Source: Halomonas sp. THAF5a
GTDB taxonomy: Bacteria > Pseudomonadota > Gammaproteobacteria > Pseudomonadales > Halomonadaceae
Direction of reading: 5' to 3'
NCBI RefSeq assembly: GCF_009363755.1
Contig: NZ_CP045417.1
Span: 1,550,001 to 1,614,000 of the forward strand
DNA: 64,000 nt
Positions 44,451 through 54,143 of the stretch are shown here, piece after piece; the stretch's first letter is position 1; the number at the start of each line of letters is the position of its first letter. Position numbers and translations under genes: made by a program. The notes below the pieces were generated by a model. It searched no databases and was not told the DNA's origin. It saw only the letters and a list, made by a program, of their open reading frames with translations.

Positions 44451-44468
44451 ATGATCATAATCGAACAT
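44451..44468. promoter_or_regulatory. GlpR-like operator upstream of glpK
   Basis: ATGATCATAATCGAACAT matches the GlpR operator core, with two or three mismatches in the left half and a perfect right half-site (ATCGAACAT). A looser copy, TCGAAAAGCGAAAT, follows at 44474-44487. It lies 55 nt before glpK. Confidence 0.65.
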
Positions 44469-44522
44469 TAGCGTCGAAAAGCGAAATTGGCACGCCGCCA
44501 CCACCACGACAGGATGCTTGCT

Positions 44523-46007
<1,485 letters not shown>

Positions 46008-46067
46008 CCGGTCGTGCCGGGGCAGGCCAACTTGCTGATTCGTCTGAAAAGAAAACGCACGACGGGC

Positions 46068-46095
46068 TTGCATTCCGGATTCGTTTGCGTAGAAT
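46068..46095 (+). promoter_or_regulatory. Sigma-70 promoter of the tRNA-Val pair
   Basis: TTGCAT (46068-46073) and TAGAAT (46090-46095) are separated by 16 nt, 43 nt before the first tRNA. Both boxes are close to consensus, which is unusual among the promoters of this window and fits a stable-RNA operon. Confidence 0.75.
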
Positions 46096-46138
46096 ACGCA
46101 TCCGTTGCCACGGCGAACATACGCCGGTAACGGGGTGA

Positions 46139-46215
46139 AGGACCATAGCTCAGTTGGTTAGAGCGCCACGTTGACATCGTGGAGGTCGGCGGTTCAAATC
46201 CGCCTGGTCCTACCA
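46139..46215 (+). tRNA. tRNA-Val (anticodon GAC), first copy
   Basis: This is a 77-nt tRNA with the CCA end encoded. The acceptor AGGACCA pairs with TGGTCCT; the D-loop contains AGTTGGTTAGA, the anticodon loop TTGACAT (GAC at 46173-46175, reading valine GUC/GUU codons) and the T-loop GGTTCAAATCC. Confidence 0.97.
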
Positions 46216-46234
46216 TCATCGCCCACATCAGTGC

Positions 46235-46311
46235 AGGACCATAGCTCAGTTGGTTAGAGCGCCACGTTGACATCGTGGAGGTCGGCGGTTCAAATCCGCC
46301 TGGTCCTACCA
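46235..46311 (+). tRNA. tRNA-Val (anticodon GAC), second identical copy
   Basis: This 77-nt tRNA is identical to the first copy, which ends 19 nt upstream; the anticodon GAC is at 46269-46271. The two are evidently co-transcribed, with one promoter upstream and one terminator right after. Confidence 0.97.
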
Positions 46312-46320
46312 GATTCGAGA

Positions 46321-46354
46321 ACGCCCCGCAGCCATCCGGCTGCGGGGCGTTTTT
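46321..46354 (+). terminator. Intrinsic terminator of the tRNA-Val operon
   Basis: ACGCCCCGCAGCC and its exact inverse form a 13-bp stem with loop ATCC, directly followed by TTTTC. It begins 10 nt after the second tRNA. Confidence 0.9.
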
Positions 46355-46451
46355 CATGCTGCGCGCTTTTTCGCCGGCGCGTCGTCTCGACGGTCTCGCC
46401 GCGGGGCGGCGCACCCCGCCCGGCGAGGCCGATCGCCTCGCCGGGCAGGCG

Positions 46452-46925
46452 TCACGCCAGGTCGCTCCGTGCAACGAAGACCTCGACCAGCGCCTCGATG
46501 CCCGCACGGTCGGCATCGCTGAAGCGGCTCGGGGTCGGGCTATCGAGGTCCAGCACGCCCCACAGGCGATCCTCGATGACGATCGGCGCCACCAGCTCGG
46601 CGCGGGAGTCCGCGTCGCAGGCGATGTGGTCGGCGACGGCGTGGACGTCGTCGACGCGCTGGGTCTCGCGGCTGCGCGCCGCCGCGCCGCAGACGCCCTT
46701 GGAAAAGGGAATGGGGTGGCAGGCCGGCTTGCCCTGGAAGGGGCCGAGGCAGAGCAGCTCGGGCTCGCGCTGCAGGTAGAAGCCGGCCCAGTTGAGCCCG
46801 GGGATCTCCTGCATGATGAAGGCACAGGTCTGGGCGCTGTTGGTCAGCCAGTCGCGGGTATCGAGCAGCGCGCCGAGCTGGCGGGCGAGCAGGGGGTAGT
46901 CGGGCTGCGGGTGATCCGTTGTCAT
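46452..46925 (-). CDS. Free methionine-(R)-sulfoxide reductase (GAF domain, MsrC/YebR type)
   Basis: This enzyme reduces free Met-(R)-sulfoxide with a cysteine-based mechanism inside a GAF domain. The 157-residue protein has the three functional cysteines in GKPACHPIPFSKGVCGAAA and HIACDADS, equivalent to C84, C94 and C118 of E. coli MsrC, plus the substrate-pocket stretch LNWAGFYLQRE. The ATG of MTTDHP is chosen; the open frame upstream runs into repeat copy D. It lies downstream of metNIQ on the same strand, so methionine uptake and methionine repair are adjacent. Confidence 0.9.
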   Translation of the reverse strand: MTTDHPQPDYPLLARQLGALLDTRDWLTNSAQTCAFIMQEIPGLNWAGFYLQREPELLCLGPFQGKPACHPIPFSKGVCGAAARSRETQRVDDVHAVADHIACDADSRAELVAPIVIEDRLWGVLDLDSPTPSRFSDADRAGIEALVEVFVARSDLA

Positions 46926-47004
46926 GTGGGCTCCTTGAACAGGAAAGGCCGGCGTACCGGCCGGCCTTGTCACGATCTCGATCGGGCTGTGGCTCGAGGC
47001 TGAT

Positions 47005-47099
47005 CCGTCAGCCAGCCTTCGCGGAGGCGCTGTGAACCCGTCCATGGGCGCTACCGGCGCCGTCCCTGGCGCAGGACCTCCTCTTCGGCTAGCTGCCGG
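47005..47099 (-). repeat. Structured repeat copy D with two ANGGAN hairpins, between metQ and the fRMsr gene
   Basis: Read on the minus strand, the outer arms (47099-47077 and 47027-47005) pair at 17 of 23 positions and end in AGGAGG/CCTCC. Hairpin 1 has stem GCGCC/GGCGC and loop AGGGAC. Hairpin 2 has stem GCCC/GGGT and loop ATGGAC, followed by TTCACAGCGCCTCC. The 60-nt core (47082-47023) aligns without gaps to copy C at 28.8 kb. It is in sense orientation for both flanking genes. Confidence 0.78.
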
Positions 47100-47129
47100 C
47101 GCCTCTCGCGGTTCGGCAGTCTTGCCGCG

Positions 47130-47924
47130 TTACTTCCAGCCGGGAACTGCCTGCGGCCCGAACAGCTCGCTCGCCTTGGCCTCGACCTCGTCGGTCTGGT
47201 AGGCCTCGACCAGCTGCTGGATGGCCTCGCGATCCTCGTCGCCGCCGCGCACCGCGATCAGGTTGACGTAGGGCGACTCGGCGCCCTCCTTGATCAGGGC
47301 GTCGTCCAGGGTCAGGCCGGCCGGCTGGGCGAAGGTGTTGTTGATGAAGGCCATGTCCACGTCCGGCAGCACGCGGGGCAGCTGGGCGGCCTCGATCTCG
47401 CGGAAGTCGAAGTCGTGCGGGTTCTCGGCGATATCCAGCGGGGTGGCTTCCAGGAAGGTCGGGTCCTGGAGCGTGATCAGCCCCTCGTTGTGCATCAGGA
47501 TCAGGGCGCGACCCTCGTTGGAGGGGTCGTTGGGCAGGGCGATGGTGGCGCCCTCCGGCAGTTCCTCGATGCTGTCGTACTTCTCGGAGTAGGCGCCGAT
47601 CGGGTAGACGAAGGTGTAGCCGGCGATGGCGAAATCATAGCCGCGATCCTCGACCATGGAGCGCATGTAGGGCTCGTGCTGGTAGGCGTTGGCGTCGAGG
47701 CTGCCGTCGGCCAGGGCGGCGTTGGGCGTCACGTAGTCGGTGAACTCGATGATTTCGACCTCGAGGCCGTACTCGCGCTCGGCGATCTCGGCGGCGACCT
47801 TCATGACGTCGGTCTCGGGGCCGGCCACGGTGCCGACCTTGATGGCGTGCTCGTCGGCCAGGGCAGCGCCGGCGGCGAGGGTCAGGGCGGAGGCGGTCAG
47901 GGTACCGATCAGGGTCTTGCGCAT
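47130..47924 (-). CDS. metQ: Methionine ABC transporter substrate-binding protein MetQ
   Basis: This is the methionine receptor of the MetNIQ importer, 264 residues in the NlpA fold. HAIKVGTVAGPETDVMKVA, EFTDYVTPNAALADGSLDANAYQHEPYM (quoted in part) and VDMAFINNTFAQPAGL are characteristic. The N-terminal signal ends in GAALADEH with no cysteine, so the protein should be a soluble periplasmic protein and not a lipoprotein as in E. coli. It is the third gene of metN-I-Q, 93 nt after metI, under the SAM-II leader upstream of metN. Confidence 0.93.
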   Translation of the reverse strand: MRKTLIGTLTASALTLAAGAALADEHAIKVGTVAGPETDVMKVAAEIAEREYGLEVEIIEFTDYVTPNAALADGSLDANAYQHEPYMRSMVEDRGYDFAIAGYTFVYPIGAYSEKYDSIEELPEGATIALPNDPSNEGRALILMHNEGLITLQDPTFLEATPLDIAENPHDFDFREIEAAQLPRVLPDVDMAFINNTFAQPAGLTLDDALIKEGAESPYVNLIAVRGGDEDREAIQQLVEAYQTDEVEAKASELFGPQAVPGWK

Positions 47925-48017
47925 GTCGCGATGCTCCTTGTGAAAGACGAGTCGAGCTCGATACTAACGGAATAAGCAGAAAAAATGTAATGCATTCTGG
48001 TTATTTCAGAGGGCGCA

Positions 48018-48671
48018 TCACTTATGGTCGCTCTTGCGCACCAGATAATCGCCCAGGCTCTGGAAGCCCTGCACCATCACCACCAGGATCACCACGGTGA
48101 TCAGCATGATGGTGGGGTTGAAGCGGTTGTAGCCATAGCGGATGCCCAGGTCGCCGAGCCCGCCGCCACCCACGGCGCCGGCCATGGCCGAGTAGCTGAC
48201 CAGGGTGACGGCGGTCACCGTCAGGGCGGTGAAGATGCCGCCGCGCGCCTCGGGCACCAGCACCTTGGTGATGATCTGCCAGGGCGTGGCGCCCATGGAC
48301 TGGGCGGCCTCGACGAGCCCCGGCGGGATCTCGTTGAGCGCCCCCTCGACCAGGCGTGCCACGAAGGGTATCGCGGCGATGGTCAGCGGCACGGCGGCGG
48401 CGTTGGTCCCGATCGAGGTGCCCACCAGCGTCCGCGTCAGCGGAATGATGGCGACCATCAGGATGATGAAGGGGATGGAGCGGCCGATGTTGGTGATGGC
48501 GCCCAGCACCCGGTTGAGGGTGGGCTCGGCGAGTATCTGCCGCGGCCGGGTGACGTAGAGCAGCACGCCTAGAGGGATGCCGACGAGGGCCGAGATCACC
48601 CCCGAGACCGCCACCATGTAGAGGGTGTCGAGGGTGGCCTCGAGAATCAGTTCAATCATCGCGCTGGACAT
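48018..48671 (-). CDS. metI: Methionine ABC transporter permease MetI
   Basis: This is the membrane subunit of the methionine importer, 217 residues with five spans. The EAA-type coupling loop is GLVEAAQSMGATPWQIITKVLVPEA, and the SIPFIILMVAIIPLTR and VSYSAMAGAVGGGGLGDLGIRYGY segments are hallmarks of MetI. The ATG at 48671 has GAGGTG 7-8 nt upstream and overlaps the end of metN by 20 nt; an ATG 12 nt later is also possible. Confidence 0.95.
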   Translation of the reverse strand: MSSAMIELILEATLDTLYMVAVSGVISALVGIPLGVLLYVTRPRQILAEPTLNRVLGAITNIGRSIPFIILMVAIIPLTRTLVGTSIGTNAAAVPLTIAAIPFVARLVEGALNEIPPGLVEAAQSMGATPWQIITKVLVPEARGGIFTALTVTAVTLVSYSAMAGAVGGGGLGDLGIRYGYNRFNPTIMLITVVILVVMVQGFQSLGDYLVRKSDHK

Positions 48672-49710
48672 GGCCGAGCACCTCCACCTGCAGGTCGTGG
48701 GATTCGAGATAGTCCAGGGCTTCGCGGGTCTTCTCCGCCGGCCCCATCAGTTCGGCGATCATCAGGCCCAGGGTGCGATCCTGGATCGACTCCACCTTGG
48801 CCTGGAGGATGCTGACGTCGACGCCGCACTCGCGGGCCAGTCGCGAGATCAACGGGGTCGAGACGGCGTCGCCCGAGAAGGCGAGGCGCACCACCGGGTG
48901 GCTGGTGGGGCCGGGCGTCTCCTCGAGGCGCTCGATCAGCGCCTGGGGCGGCTCGAGCTCGAGGAAGTCGTTGAGGAAGTCGCGGCCGAGCCGGGTGCGG
49001 GGCGCGGTGAAGAAGTCGCCCACCTCGGCTTCCTCGACGAGCTCGCCGTCGGAGATCAGGCTGACCCGGTGGCAGATCGACTTCACCACCTCCATCTCGT
49101 GGGTGATCAGCAGGATGGTCAGGCCGAGCTTGCGGTTGATGTCGCGCAGCAGCTCGAGGATTGAGCCGGTGGTGTGGGGGTCCAGCGCCGAGGTGGCCTC
49201 GTCGCAGAGCAGCACCTTGGGGCGGCTGGCCAGCGCTCGGGCGATCGCCACGCGCTGCTTCTGGCCACCGGAGAGCTGGGCGGGGTACTGGCGCGCCTTG
49301 TCGGCCAGGCCCACCAGCTCGAGCAGCGGCAGCACCCGCTCCTTGATCTCGGCGCGCTTCATGCCCATCAGTTCAAGCGGCAGGGCGACGTTGTCGAAGA
49401 CGGTGCGCGAGGTCAGCAGGTTGAAATGCTGGAAGATCATGCCGATGCGGTGGCGTGCCTGGTTGAGCGCCGCACCGGAGAGGGCAGTCAGCTCCTGGCC
49501 GTCCACGGTCACGGTGCCCGTGGTGGGGCGTTCGAGCAGGTTGACGCAGCGAATCAGCGTGGACTTGCCGGCACCGGAGAGGCCGATCACGCCGTGGATC
49601 TCGCCCTTGGGCACGTGCAGGTTGGCGTGTTTGAGCGCCGTCACCGCGTTGGGGCCGCCACTGCGCCCCTTGGGGTAATAGGTCTTGGAAACGTCGTGTA
49701 GTCGAATCAT
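48652..49710 (-). CDS. metN: Methionine ABC transporter ATPase MetN
   Basis: This is the ATPase of the importer, 352 residues. Walker A is GLSGAGKST, the Q-loop is in MIFQHFNLLTSRTVF, the signature is LSGGQKQRVAIARAL, Walker B is VLLCDEATSALDP and the switch histidine is in LLITHEMEVV. The C-terminal NIL/C2-type domain (about residues 270-345) binds methionine and trans-inhibits transport in E. coli MetN. The ATG at 49710 is 51 nt beyond the terminator of the leader and begins the conserved MIRLHDVSKTY. Confidence 0.96.
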   Translation of the reverse strand: MIRLHDVSKTYYPKGRSGGPNAVTALKHANLHVPKGEIHGVIGLSGAGKSTLIRCVNLLERPTTGTVTVDGQELTALSGAALNQARHRIGMIFQHFNLLTSRTVFDNVALPLELMGMKRAEIKERVLPLLELVGLADKARQYPAQLSGGQKQRVAIARALASRPKVLLCDEATSALDPHTTGSILELLRDINRKLGLTILLITHEMEVVKSICHRVSLISDGELVEEAEVGDFFTAPRTRLGRDFLNDFLELEPPQALIERLEETPGPTSHPVVRLAFSGDAVSTPLISRLARECGVDVSILQAKVESIQDRTLGLMIAELMGPAEKTREALDYLESHDLQVEVLGHVQRDD

Positions 49711-49760
49711 CGCAGCCGCCGGTGGGGCGCCGGCCGGGCGGGCGTGGCAGCGTCGGGCAT

Positions 49761-49787
49761 AAGAAAAGGCCACCCTGACGGGTGGCC
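49761..49787 (-). terminator. Intrinsic terminator in the metN leader
   Basis: On the minus strand GGCCACCC and GGGTGGCC form an 8-bp stem with loop GTCA, directly followed by TTTTCTT. It sits 16 nt after the riboswitch aptamer and 51 nt before the metN ATG, so it must be read through for metN expression. Confidence 0.88.
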
Positions 49788-49803
49788 ATCAACGCTGGAC
49801 ACA

Positions 49804-49889
49804 CCCTTTTAGCTGCACTTCACGCCGCGGGTTGCCTCGAGAGGCGCTCCACGACGTCGGCGCCCGCAATCCGGGTTCAAATCGGCGCC
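49804..49889 (-). promoter_or_regulatory. SAM-II riboswitch aptamer upstream of metNIQ
   Basis: On the minus strand P1 is GGCGCC/GGCGCC (49889-49884 with 49864-49859), enclosing GATTTGAACCCGGATTGCGG, which matches the SAM-II loop GAUUUAACC-N-AUUGC. The 3' pseudoknot strand GTGAAGTGCAGCTAAAAGGG (49823-49804) matches the conserved GUAGCUAAAAAGGG end. Between them is a 35-nt insertion with a small hairpin (GCCTC/GAGGC) not found in the minimal aptamer. The GGGTG at the aptamer end can pair with CACCC of the terminator, giving a simple switch. Confidence 0.8.
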
Positions 49890-49907
49890 TTCAAAATGTA
49901 GCGCGAA

Positions 49908-49936
49908 AGTCTATGTTTCAAACGCCCGATCGTCAA
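49908..49936 (-). promoter_or_regulatory. Sigma-70 promoter of metNIQ
   Basis: On the minus strand TTGACG (49936-49931) and TAGACT (49913-49908) are separated by 17 nt. Transcription would start near 49901, about 12 nt before the riboswitch. The remaining stretch to the ribE start (49937-50130) shows no motif I recognise. Confidence 0.7.
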
Positions 49937-50130
49937 GGGTGCCAGGCCATGCCGCCATTAAGGGCGCTTCGATATGGTGATATTTTCTGCGCCGTCGCCC
50001 ATGCGTGGTGATCATGGCGGGTCGAAAGGGCGTCGGGAGGGCACGATGCCGTGGATGGACGCGCAGGGCCGGGTTTCCTAGACTGGCCGCTTTGGCGGGC
50101 CGCCAGGACCGCCCCGCACGAGGAGCATCC

Positions 50131-50760
50131 ATGTTCACAGGCATCGTACAGGGCACCGCTGAGGTGGTGGCCATCCAGGAGGCCGAGGCCTTCCGCACCC
50201 ACGTGCTGGCGCTGCCGGCACCGCTCAACGAGGGCTTGGCGCTGGGCGCCTCGGTGGCCCATAACGGCGTCTGCCTCACGGTGACCGCCATCGAGGGGGA
50301 GCGGATCAGCTTCGATCTGATGCGCGAGACCCTGCGCGTGACCAATCTCGGTGCGCTGAAGGAGGGCGATCGCGTCAATATCGAGCGCGCGGCCCGCTTC
50401 GGTGACGAGATCGGTGGCCACGCCATGTCCGGCCACGTCATGGGCATGGCCGAGCTCGTCGAGCTCGACGAGGCGCCCAACAACCGCCGCCTGTGGTTCG
50501 AGGTGCCGGCGTCGCTGGGTCGCTACCTGTTCGACAAGGGCTACATCGGCGTCGACGGCATCAGCCTGACCATCGGCGCCACGCGCCCCGCCACGGCCGA
50601 GCACGGCCCGCGGTTCTGCGTCGACCTGATTCCCGAGACGCTGGCCAGGACCATCCTGGTCGACCGCGTGCCCGGTGACCGGGTCAACATCGAGATCGAC
50701 CCCCAGACCCAGGCCATCGTCGAGACGGTGGAGCGGGTGCTCGAGGCGCGCGGAGTCTGA
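50131..50760 (+). CDS. ribE: Riboflavin synthase alpha chain
   Basis: This enzyme dismutates two molecules of 6,7-dimethyl-8-ribityllumazine to riboflavin. The 209-residue protein has the two lumazine-binding repeats: MFTGIVQGTAEVVAI with NGVCLTVT in the first, and GHVMGMAELVELDE with GYIGVDGISLTI in the second. MFTGIVQ is the invariant N-terminus and fixes the start; AGGAGC precedes it. The gene stands alone, and I found no FMN riboswitch upstream. It is often called ribC in other nomenclatures. Confidence 0.96.
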   Translation: MFTGIVQGTAEVVAIQEAEAFRTHVLALPAPLNEGLALGASVAHNGVCLTVTAIEGERISFDLMRETLRVTNLGALKEGDRVNIERAARFGDEIGGHAMSGHVMGMAELVELDEAPNNRRLWFEVPASLGRYLFDKGYIGVDGISLTIGATRPATAEHGPRFCVDLIPETLARTILVDRVPGDRVNIEIDPQTQAIVETVERVLEARGV

Positions 50761-50986
50761 TCACAAGGGGCCGATCGGGCGGAGTGCATCGCTGCGTTGG
50801 CAGGCCGGGTGGCGAATGGCCCGGCGATTGCTTAACTATGGGGAGCGTGCCGCCCGGACGCCTCGCAACGCGCAGAGGCTTTGGGTACCATAGGCTGCTT
50901 TTCTCGCCACCCTCCGGTGTGTCGGGCCGGGAAACGGCTCACGACATCCGGACGCCCAGACGTCACTGCGCGCAGGAAGGACACCC

Positions 50987-52291
50987 ATGCTGAAACGCCT
51001 CATCGACCACCATTTCAAGCTCACCGAGCACCAGACCAGCGTGAAGACCGAGGTCATCGCCGGGATCACCACCTTCCTGACCATGGCCTACATCATCTTC
51101 GTCAACCCGAGCATCCTCTCCCAGACCGGGATGGACTACGGGGCGGTGTTCGTCGCCACCTGCGTGGCCGCGGCCGTGGGCTGTCTGATCATGGGGTTGT
51201 GGGCCAACTATCCCATCGCCCAGGCCCCGGGCATGGGCCTGAACGCCTTCTTCACCTATGGCGTGGTGCTAGGCATGGGCTACACCTGGGAGGCGGCGCT
51301 CGGCGCGGTCTTCTTCTCGGGCTTCATCTTCTTCCTGCTCAGCGTCTTCCGGATCCGCGAGTGGATCATCAACTCGATCCCGCTCTCCCTGCGCCTGGGG
51401 ATCGCCGCGGGCATCGGCCTGTTCCTGGCGATGATCGCGCTCAAGAACGCCGGCATCGTGGTGGCCAACGAGGCAACCTATGTGTCGCTTGGCGATCTCA
51501 CCGAGCCGTCGGCGCTGTACGCGCTGCTGGGCTTCTTCGCGATCACCGCCATGGCCTATCTCCGAGTCACCGGGGCGGTGATGATCGGCATCCTCGGCGT
51601 GACCGCCCTGGCCATGGTGCTCGGCCACAACGAGTTCGGGGGCCTGGTCTCGATGCCGCCCTCCATCGCGCCGACCTTCATGGCCCTCGATCTCGCCGGG
51701 GCGTTCGACGTGGCGATGCTGAGCGTGATCTTCGCCTTCCTGTTCGTCGACCTCTTCGACACCTCCGGCACCCTGGTGGGCGTGGCCCACAAGGGCGGCC
51801 TGCTCGACAAGGACGGCAAGCTGCCGCGCATCGGTCGCGCCATGATGGCCGACAGCGGCGCCTCCATGGCCGGCGCGGTGCTCGGTACCTCCACCACCAC
51901 CAGCTACGTCGAGTCCACCGCGGGCATCGTCTCCGGCGGGCGCACCGGCCTCACCGCCGTGGTGGTGGCCGCGCTCTTCCTGATCAGCCTGTTCTTCGCG
52001 CCGCTGGCCGGCTCCATCCCGTCCTACGCCACCGCCGGGGCGCTGCTCTACGTGGCGGTGCTGATGGCCGGCAGCCTCTCCCACGCCGACTGGGACGATC
52101 CCACCGAGGCGGCCCCCGTGCTGATCGCCGCCCTGGCGATGCCGTTGACCTTTTCCATCGCCGAGGGCATCGCGCTGGGCTTCATCAGCTTCGCCGCCAT
52201 CAAGGCGCTTTCCGGGCGGTTCAAGGACCTCAACCCGGCGGTGATCGTCCTGGCGCTGCTGTTCGCCGCCAAGTTCCTGTTTCTCAGCTGA
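50987..52291 (+). CDS. NCS2/AzgA-family purine permease
   Basis: This is a 434-residue permease with about 13-14 spans that imports hypoxanthine, guanine or adenine by proton symport. It has the AzgA-type motifs KTEVIAGITTFLTMAYIIFVNP at the start, APGMGLNAFFTYGVVLGMGY, the LFDTSGTLVGVA segment with the conserved aspartate, and GTSTTTSYVESTAGIVSGGRTG with the conserved glutamate. Its place directly before apt and gpt argues for adenine, guanine or xanthine uptake. No purine riboswitch was recognised in the 226-nt leader. Confidence 0.92.
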   Translation: MLKRLIDHHFKLTEHQTSVKTEVIAGITTFLTMAYIIFVNPSILSQTGMDYGAVFVATCVAAAVGCLIMGLWANYPIAQAPGMGLNAFFTYGVVLGMGYTWEAALGAVFFSGFIFFLLSVFRIREWIINSIPLSLRLGIAAGIGLFLAMIALKNAGIVVANEATYVSLGDLTEPSALYALLGFFAITAMAYLRVTGAVMIGILGVTALAMVLGHNEFGGLVSMPPSIAPTFMALDLAGAFDVAMLSVIFAFLFVDLFDTSGTLVGVAHKGGLLDKDGKLPRIGRAMMADSGASMAGAVLGTSTTTSYVESTAGIVSGGRTGLTAVVVAALFLISLFFAPLAGSIPSYATAGALLYVAVLMAGSLSHADWDDPTEAAPVLIAALAMPLTFSIAEGIALGFISFAAIKALSGRFKDLNPAVIVLALLFAAKFLFLS

Positions 52292-52329
52292 TCCCAGCTA
52301 ACTGCATTCACTGATCGAGACTGCATCCG

Positions 52330-52875
52330 ATGAGCATCTACGGCGACTACATCAAGTCCGTGATCCGTACCGTCCCCGACTGGCCGCAGCCGGGGGTCAA
52401 CTTCCGCGACATCACCCCGCTGCTGCAGAACAGCGCGGCCTTCCGCAAGCTGATCGACAGCTTCGTGCATCGCTACCAGGAGATGGAGATCGACGCCATC
52501 GCCGCCATCGACGCGCGCGGCTTCATCGTCGGCGCGCCGCTGGCCTACGAGCTCGGCTGCAGCTTCGTGCCGGTACGCAAGAAGGGAAAGCTGCCGTTTC
52601 GCACCATCAGCGAGACCTACACCCTGGAGTACGGCGAGGCCGAGGTGGAGCTGCACTCCGACGCCTTCCGTGAGGGCGATCGCATCCTGGTGGTCGACGA
52701 CCTGATCGCCACCGGCGGCACCATGCTGGCCGCCGCCAAGCTGATCACCCGCAGCGGTGGCCAGGTGGTGGAGACCGCCACCATCGTCGACCTGCCGGAC
52801 CTCGGCGGGGCCCAGCGCATCCGTGACGCGGGCTTCAGCGTGTTCGCGGTCTGCTCCTTCACCGAGGACGAATGA
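52330..52875 (+). CDS. apt: Adenine phosphoribosyltransferase
   Basis: Apt makes AMP from adenine and PRPP. The 181-residue protein has the PRPP loop [20 protein letters not shown], the flexible catalytic loop with [20 protein letters not shown], and the start [29 protein letters not shown] typical of the family (quoted for recognition of [21 protein letters not shown]). It follows the permease after 38 nt and precedes gpt by 4 nt, so uptake and salvage are probably co-transcribed. Confidence 0.96.
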   Translation: MSIYGDYIKSVIRTVPDWPQPGVNFRDITPLLQNSAAFRKLIDSFVHRYQEMEIDAIAAIDARGFIVGAPLAYELGCSFVPVRKKGKLPFRTISETYTLEYGEAEVELHSDAFREGDRILVVDDLIATGGTMLAAAKLITRSGGQVVETATIVDLPDLGGAQRIRDAGFSVFAVCSFTEDE

Positions 52876-52879
52876 CGCC

Positions 52880-53359
52880 ATGAGCAGCTCTCGCTACCAC
52901 AAGCGTCTGATCATCTCCTGGGACCGGCTGCACGCCGACGTGCGCGAGCTCTGCCGGGGACTGATCGGCCGCGACCTCAAGGGCATCGTCGCGATCACCC
53001 GCGGCGGGCTGATCCCCGCCGCGCTGATCGCCCGGGAGCTCGACGTGCGGCTGATCGACACCGTCTGCATCAAGAGCTACGAGCGCATGGAGCAGGGCGG
53101 CCTGGAGGTGATGAAGGGCGTCGACCACGACGGCGAGGGGTGGCTGCTGGTCGACGACCTGGTCGACACCGGGCGCACCGCGAAGGCGGTGCGCGAGATG
53201 CTGCCCAAGGCGCACTTCGTGACCGTCTACGCCAAGCCCGATGGCCGGCCGCTGGTGGATCAGTACCTCACCGAGGTCGCCCAGGACTGCTGGATCCAGT
53301 TCCCCTGGGACATGGGCGTGGCCTACGTCGAGCCGCTGGTCGATCAGGAGAAGCGCTGA
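52880..53359 (+). CDS. gpt: Xanthine-guanine phosphoribosyltransferase
   Basis: Gpt converts guanine and xanthine, and less well hypoxanthine, to nucleotides using PRPP. The 159-residue protein is close to E. coli Gpt (152) with a short N-terminal extension. Landmarks are [34 protein letters not shown] and the PRPP loop [17 protein letters not shown], ending in [14 protein letters not shown]. The ATG is 4 nt after the apt stop. Confidence 0.94.
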   Translation: MSSSRYHKRLIISWDRLHADVRELCRGLIGRDLKGIVAITRGGLIPAALIARELDVRLIDTVCIKSYERMEQGGLEVMKGVDHDGEGWLLVDDLVDTGRTAKAVREMLPKAHFVTVYAKPDGRPLVDQYLTEVAQDCWIQFPWDMGVAYVEPLVDQEKR

Positions 53360-53362
53360 ACC

Positions 53363-54046
53363 ATGACGTGCCCCCTTCCCGATAGCTGGCAGCGGTGGCT
53401 CGGTCAGGAGTTCGATGCGCCTTACATGCAGGCGCTGCGCGATTTCCTGGCCGCCGAGAAGGCGGCCAGGAAGGTGATCTACCCGCACTCTGCCGACTGG
53501 TTTCGTGCCTTCGAGCTGACCCCGCTGGACGAGGTCAAGGTGGTGATCCTGGGTCAGGATCCCTACCACGGGCCGGACCAGGCCCACGGCCTTTGCTTCT
53601 CGGTGCGCCCGGGAGTGCGGGTGCCGCCCTCGCTTTCCAACGTCTACAAGGAGCTGGCCGCGGATGTCGGCACCCGGCCGGTGGCCCACGGCCACCTCGA
53701 GGCCTGGGCGCGCCAGGGCGTGCTGCTGCTCAACACCTCGCTGACGGTGGAGCAGGGCCATGCCGGCTCGCACCGCGGCAAGGGGTGGGAGACCTTCACC
53801 GACCGCGCCATCGCCACGGTCAGCGACCATGCCGGGCCCACGGTCTTCCTGCTGTGGGGTGGCCATGCCCGCCAGAAGAAGTCGCTGATCGACACCTCGC
53901 GCCATCTGGTGCTGGAGTCTCCGCACCCGTCGCCGCTCTCGGCCCATCGCGGCTTCTTCGGCAACCATCACTTCTCGCGGGCCAACGCCTTCCTGGTCGA
54001 GCACGGCCGCGCGCCCATCGACTGGCAGTTGCCCGAGCAGCCTTAA
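53363..54046 (+). CDS. ung: Uracil-DNA glycosylase, family 1
   Basis: Ung removes uracil from DNA. All motifs are present in the 227-residue protein: the water-activating loop [41 protein letters not shown] and the Leu-intercalation loop [16 protein letters not shown] with the catalytic histidine. It begins 3 nt after gpt and is probably in the same transcript as the salvage genes. Confidence 0.97.
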   Translation: MTCPLPDSWQRWLGQEFDAPYMQALRDFLAAEKAARKVIYPHSADWFRAFELTPLDEVKVVILGQDPYHGPDQAHGLCFSVRPGVRVPPSLSNVYKELAADVGTRPVAHGHLEAWARQGVLLLNTSLTVEQGHAGSHRGKGWETFTDRAIATVSDHAGPTVFLLWGGHARQKKSLIDTSRHLVLESPHPSPLSAHRGFFGNHHFSRANAFLVEHGRAPIDWQLPEQP

Positions 54047-54143
54047 CCTCGACGCCGGATGCGTTTAGAATGGCGCGCAATTTGCCATCGTCGTCCATCC
54101 GACGATGGTCGCCGTTCCCGCCGCCGTCGAAGAGGTCATCCCC

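Noticed and set aside
49937..50130. An FMN riboswitch upstream of ribE
   Set aside because: The region is short and shows none of the conserved FMN-aptamer blocks. The gene appears to have a plain leader.
50761..50986. A purine riboswitch upstream of the AzgA-type permease
   Set aside because: CTATGG and CCATAG could pair, but the conserved purine-aptamer junction and loop sequences are absent.
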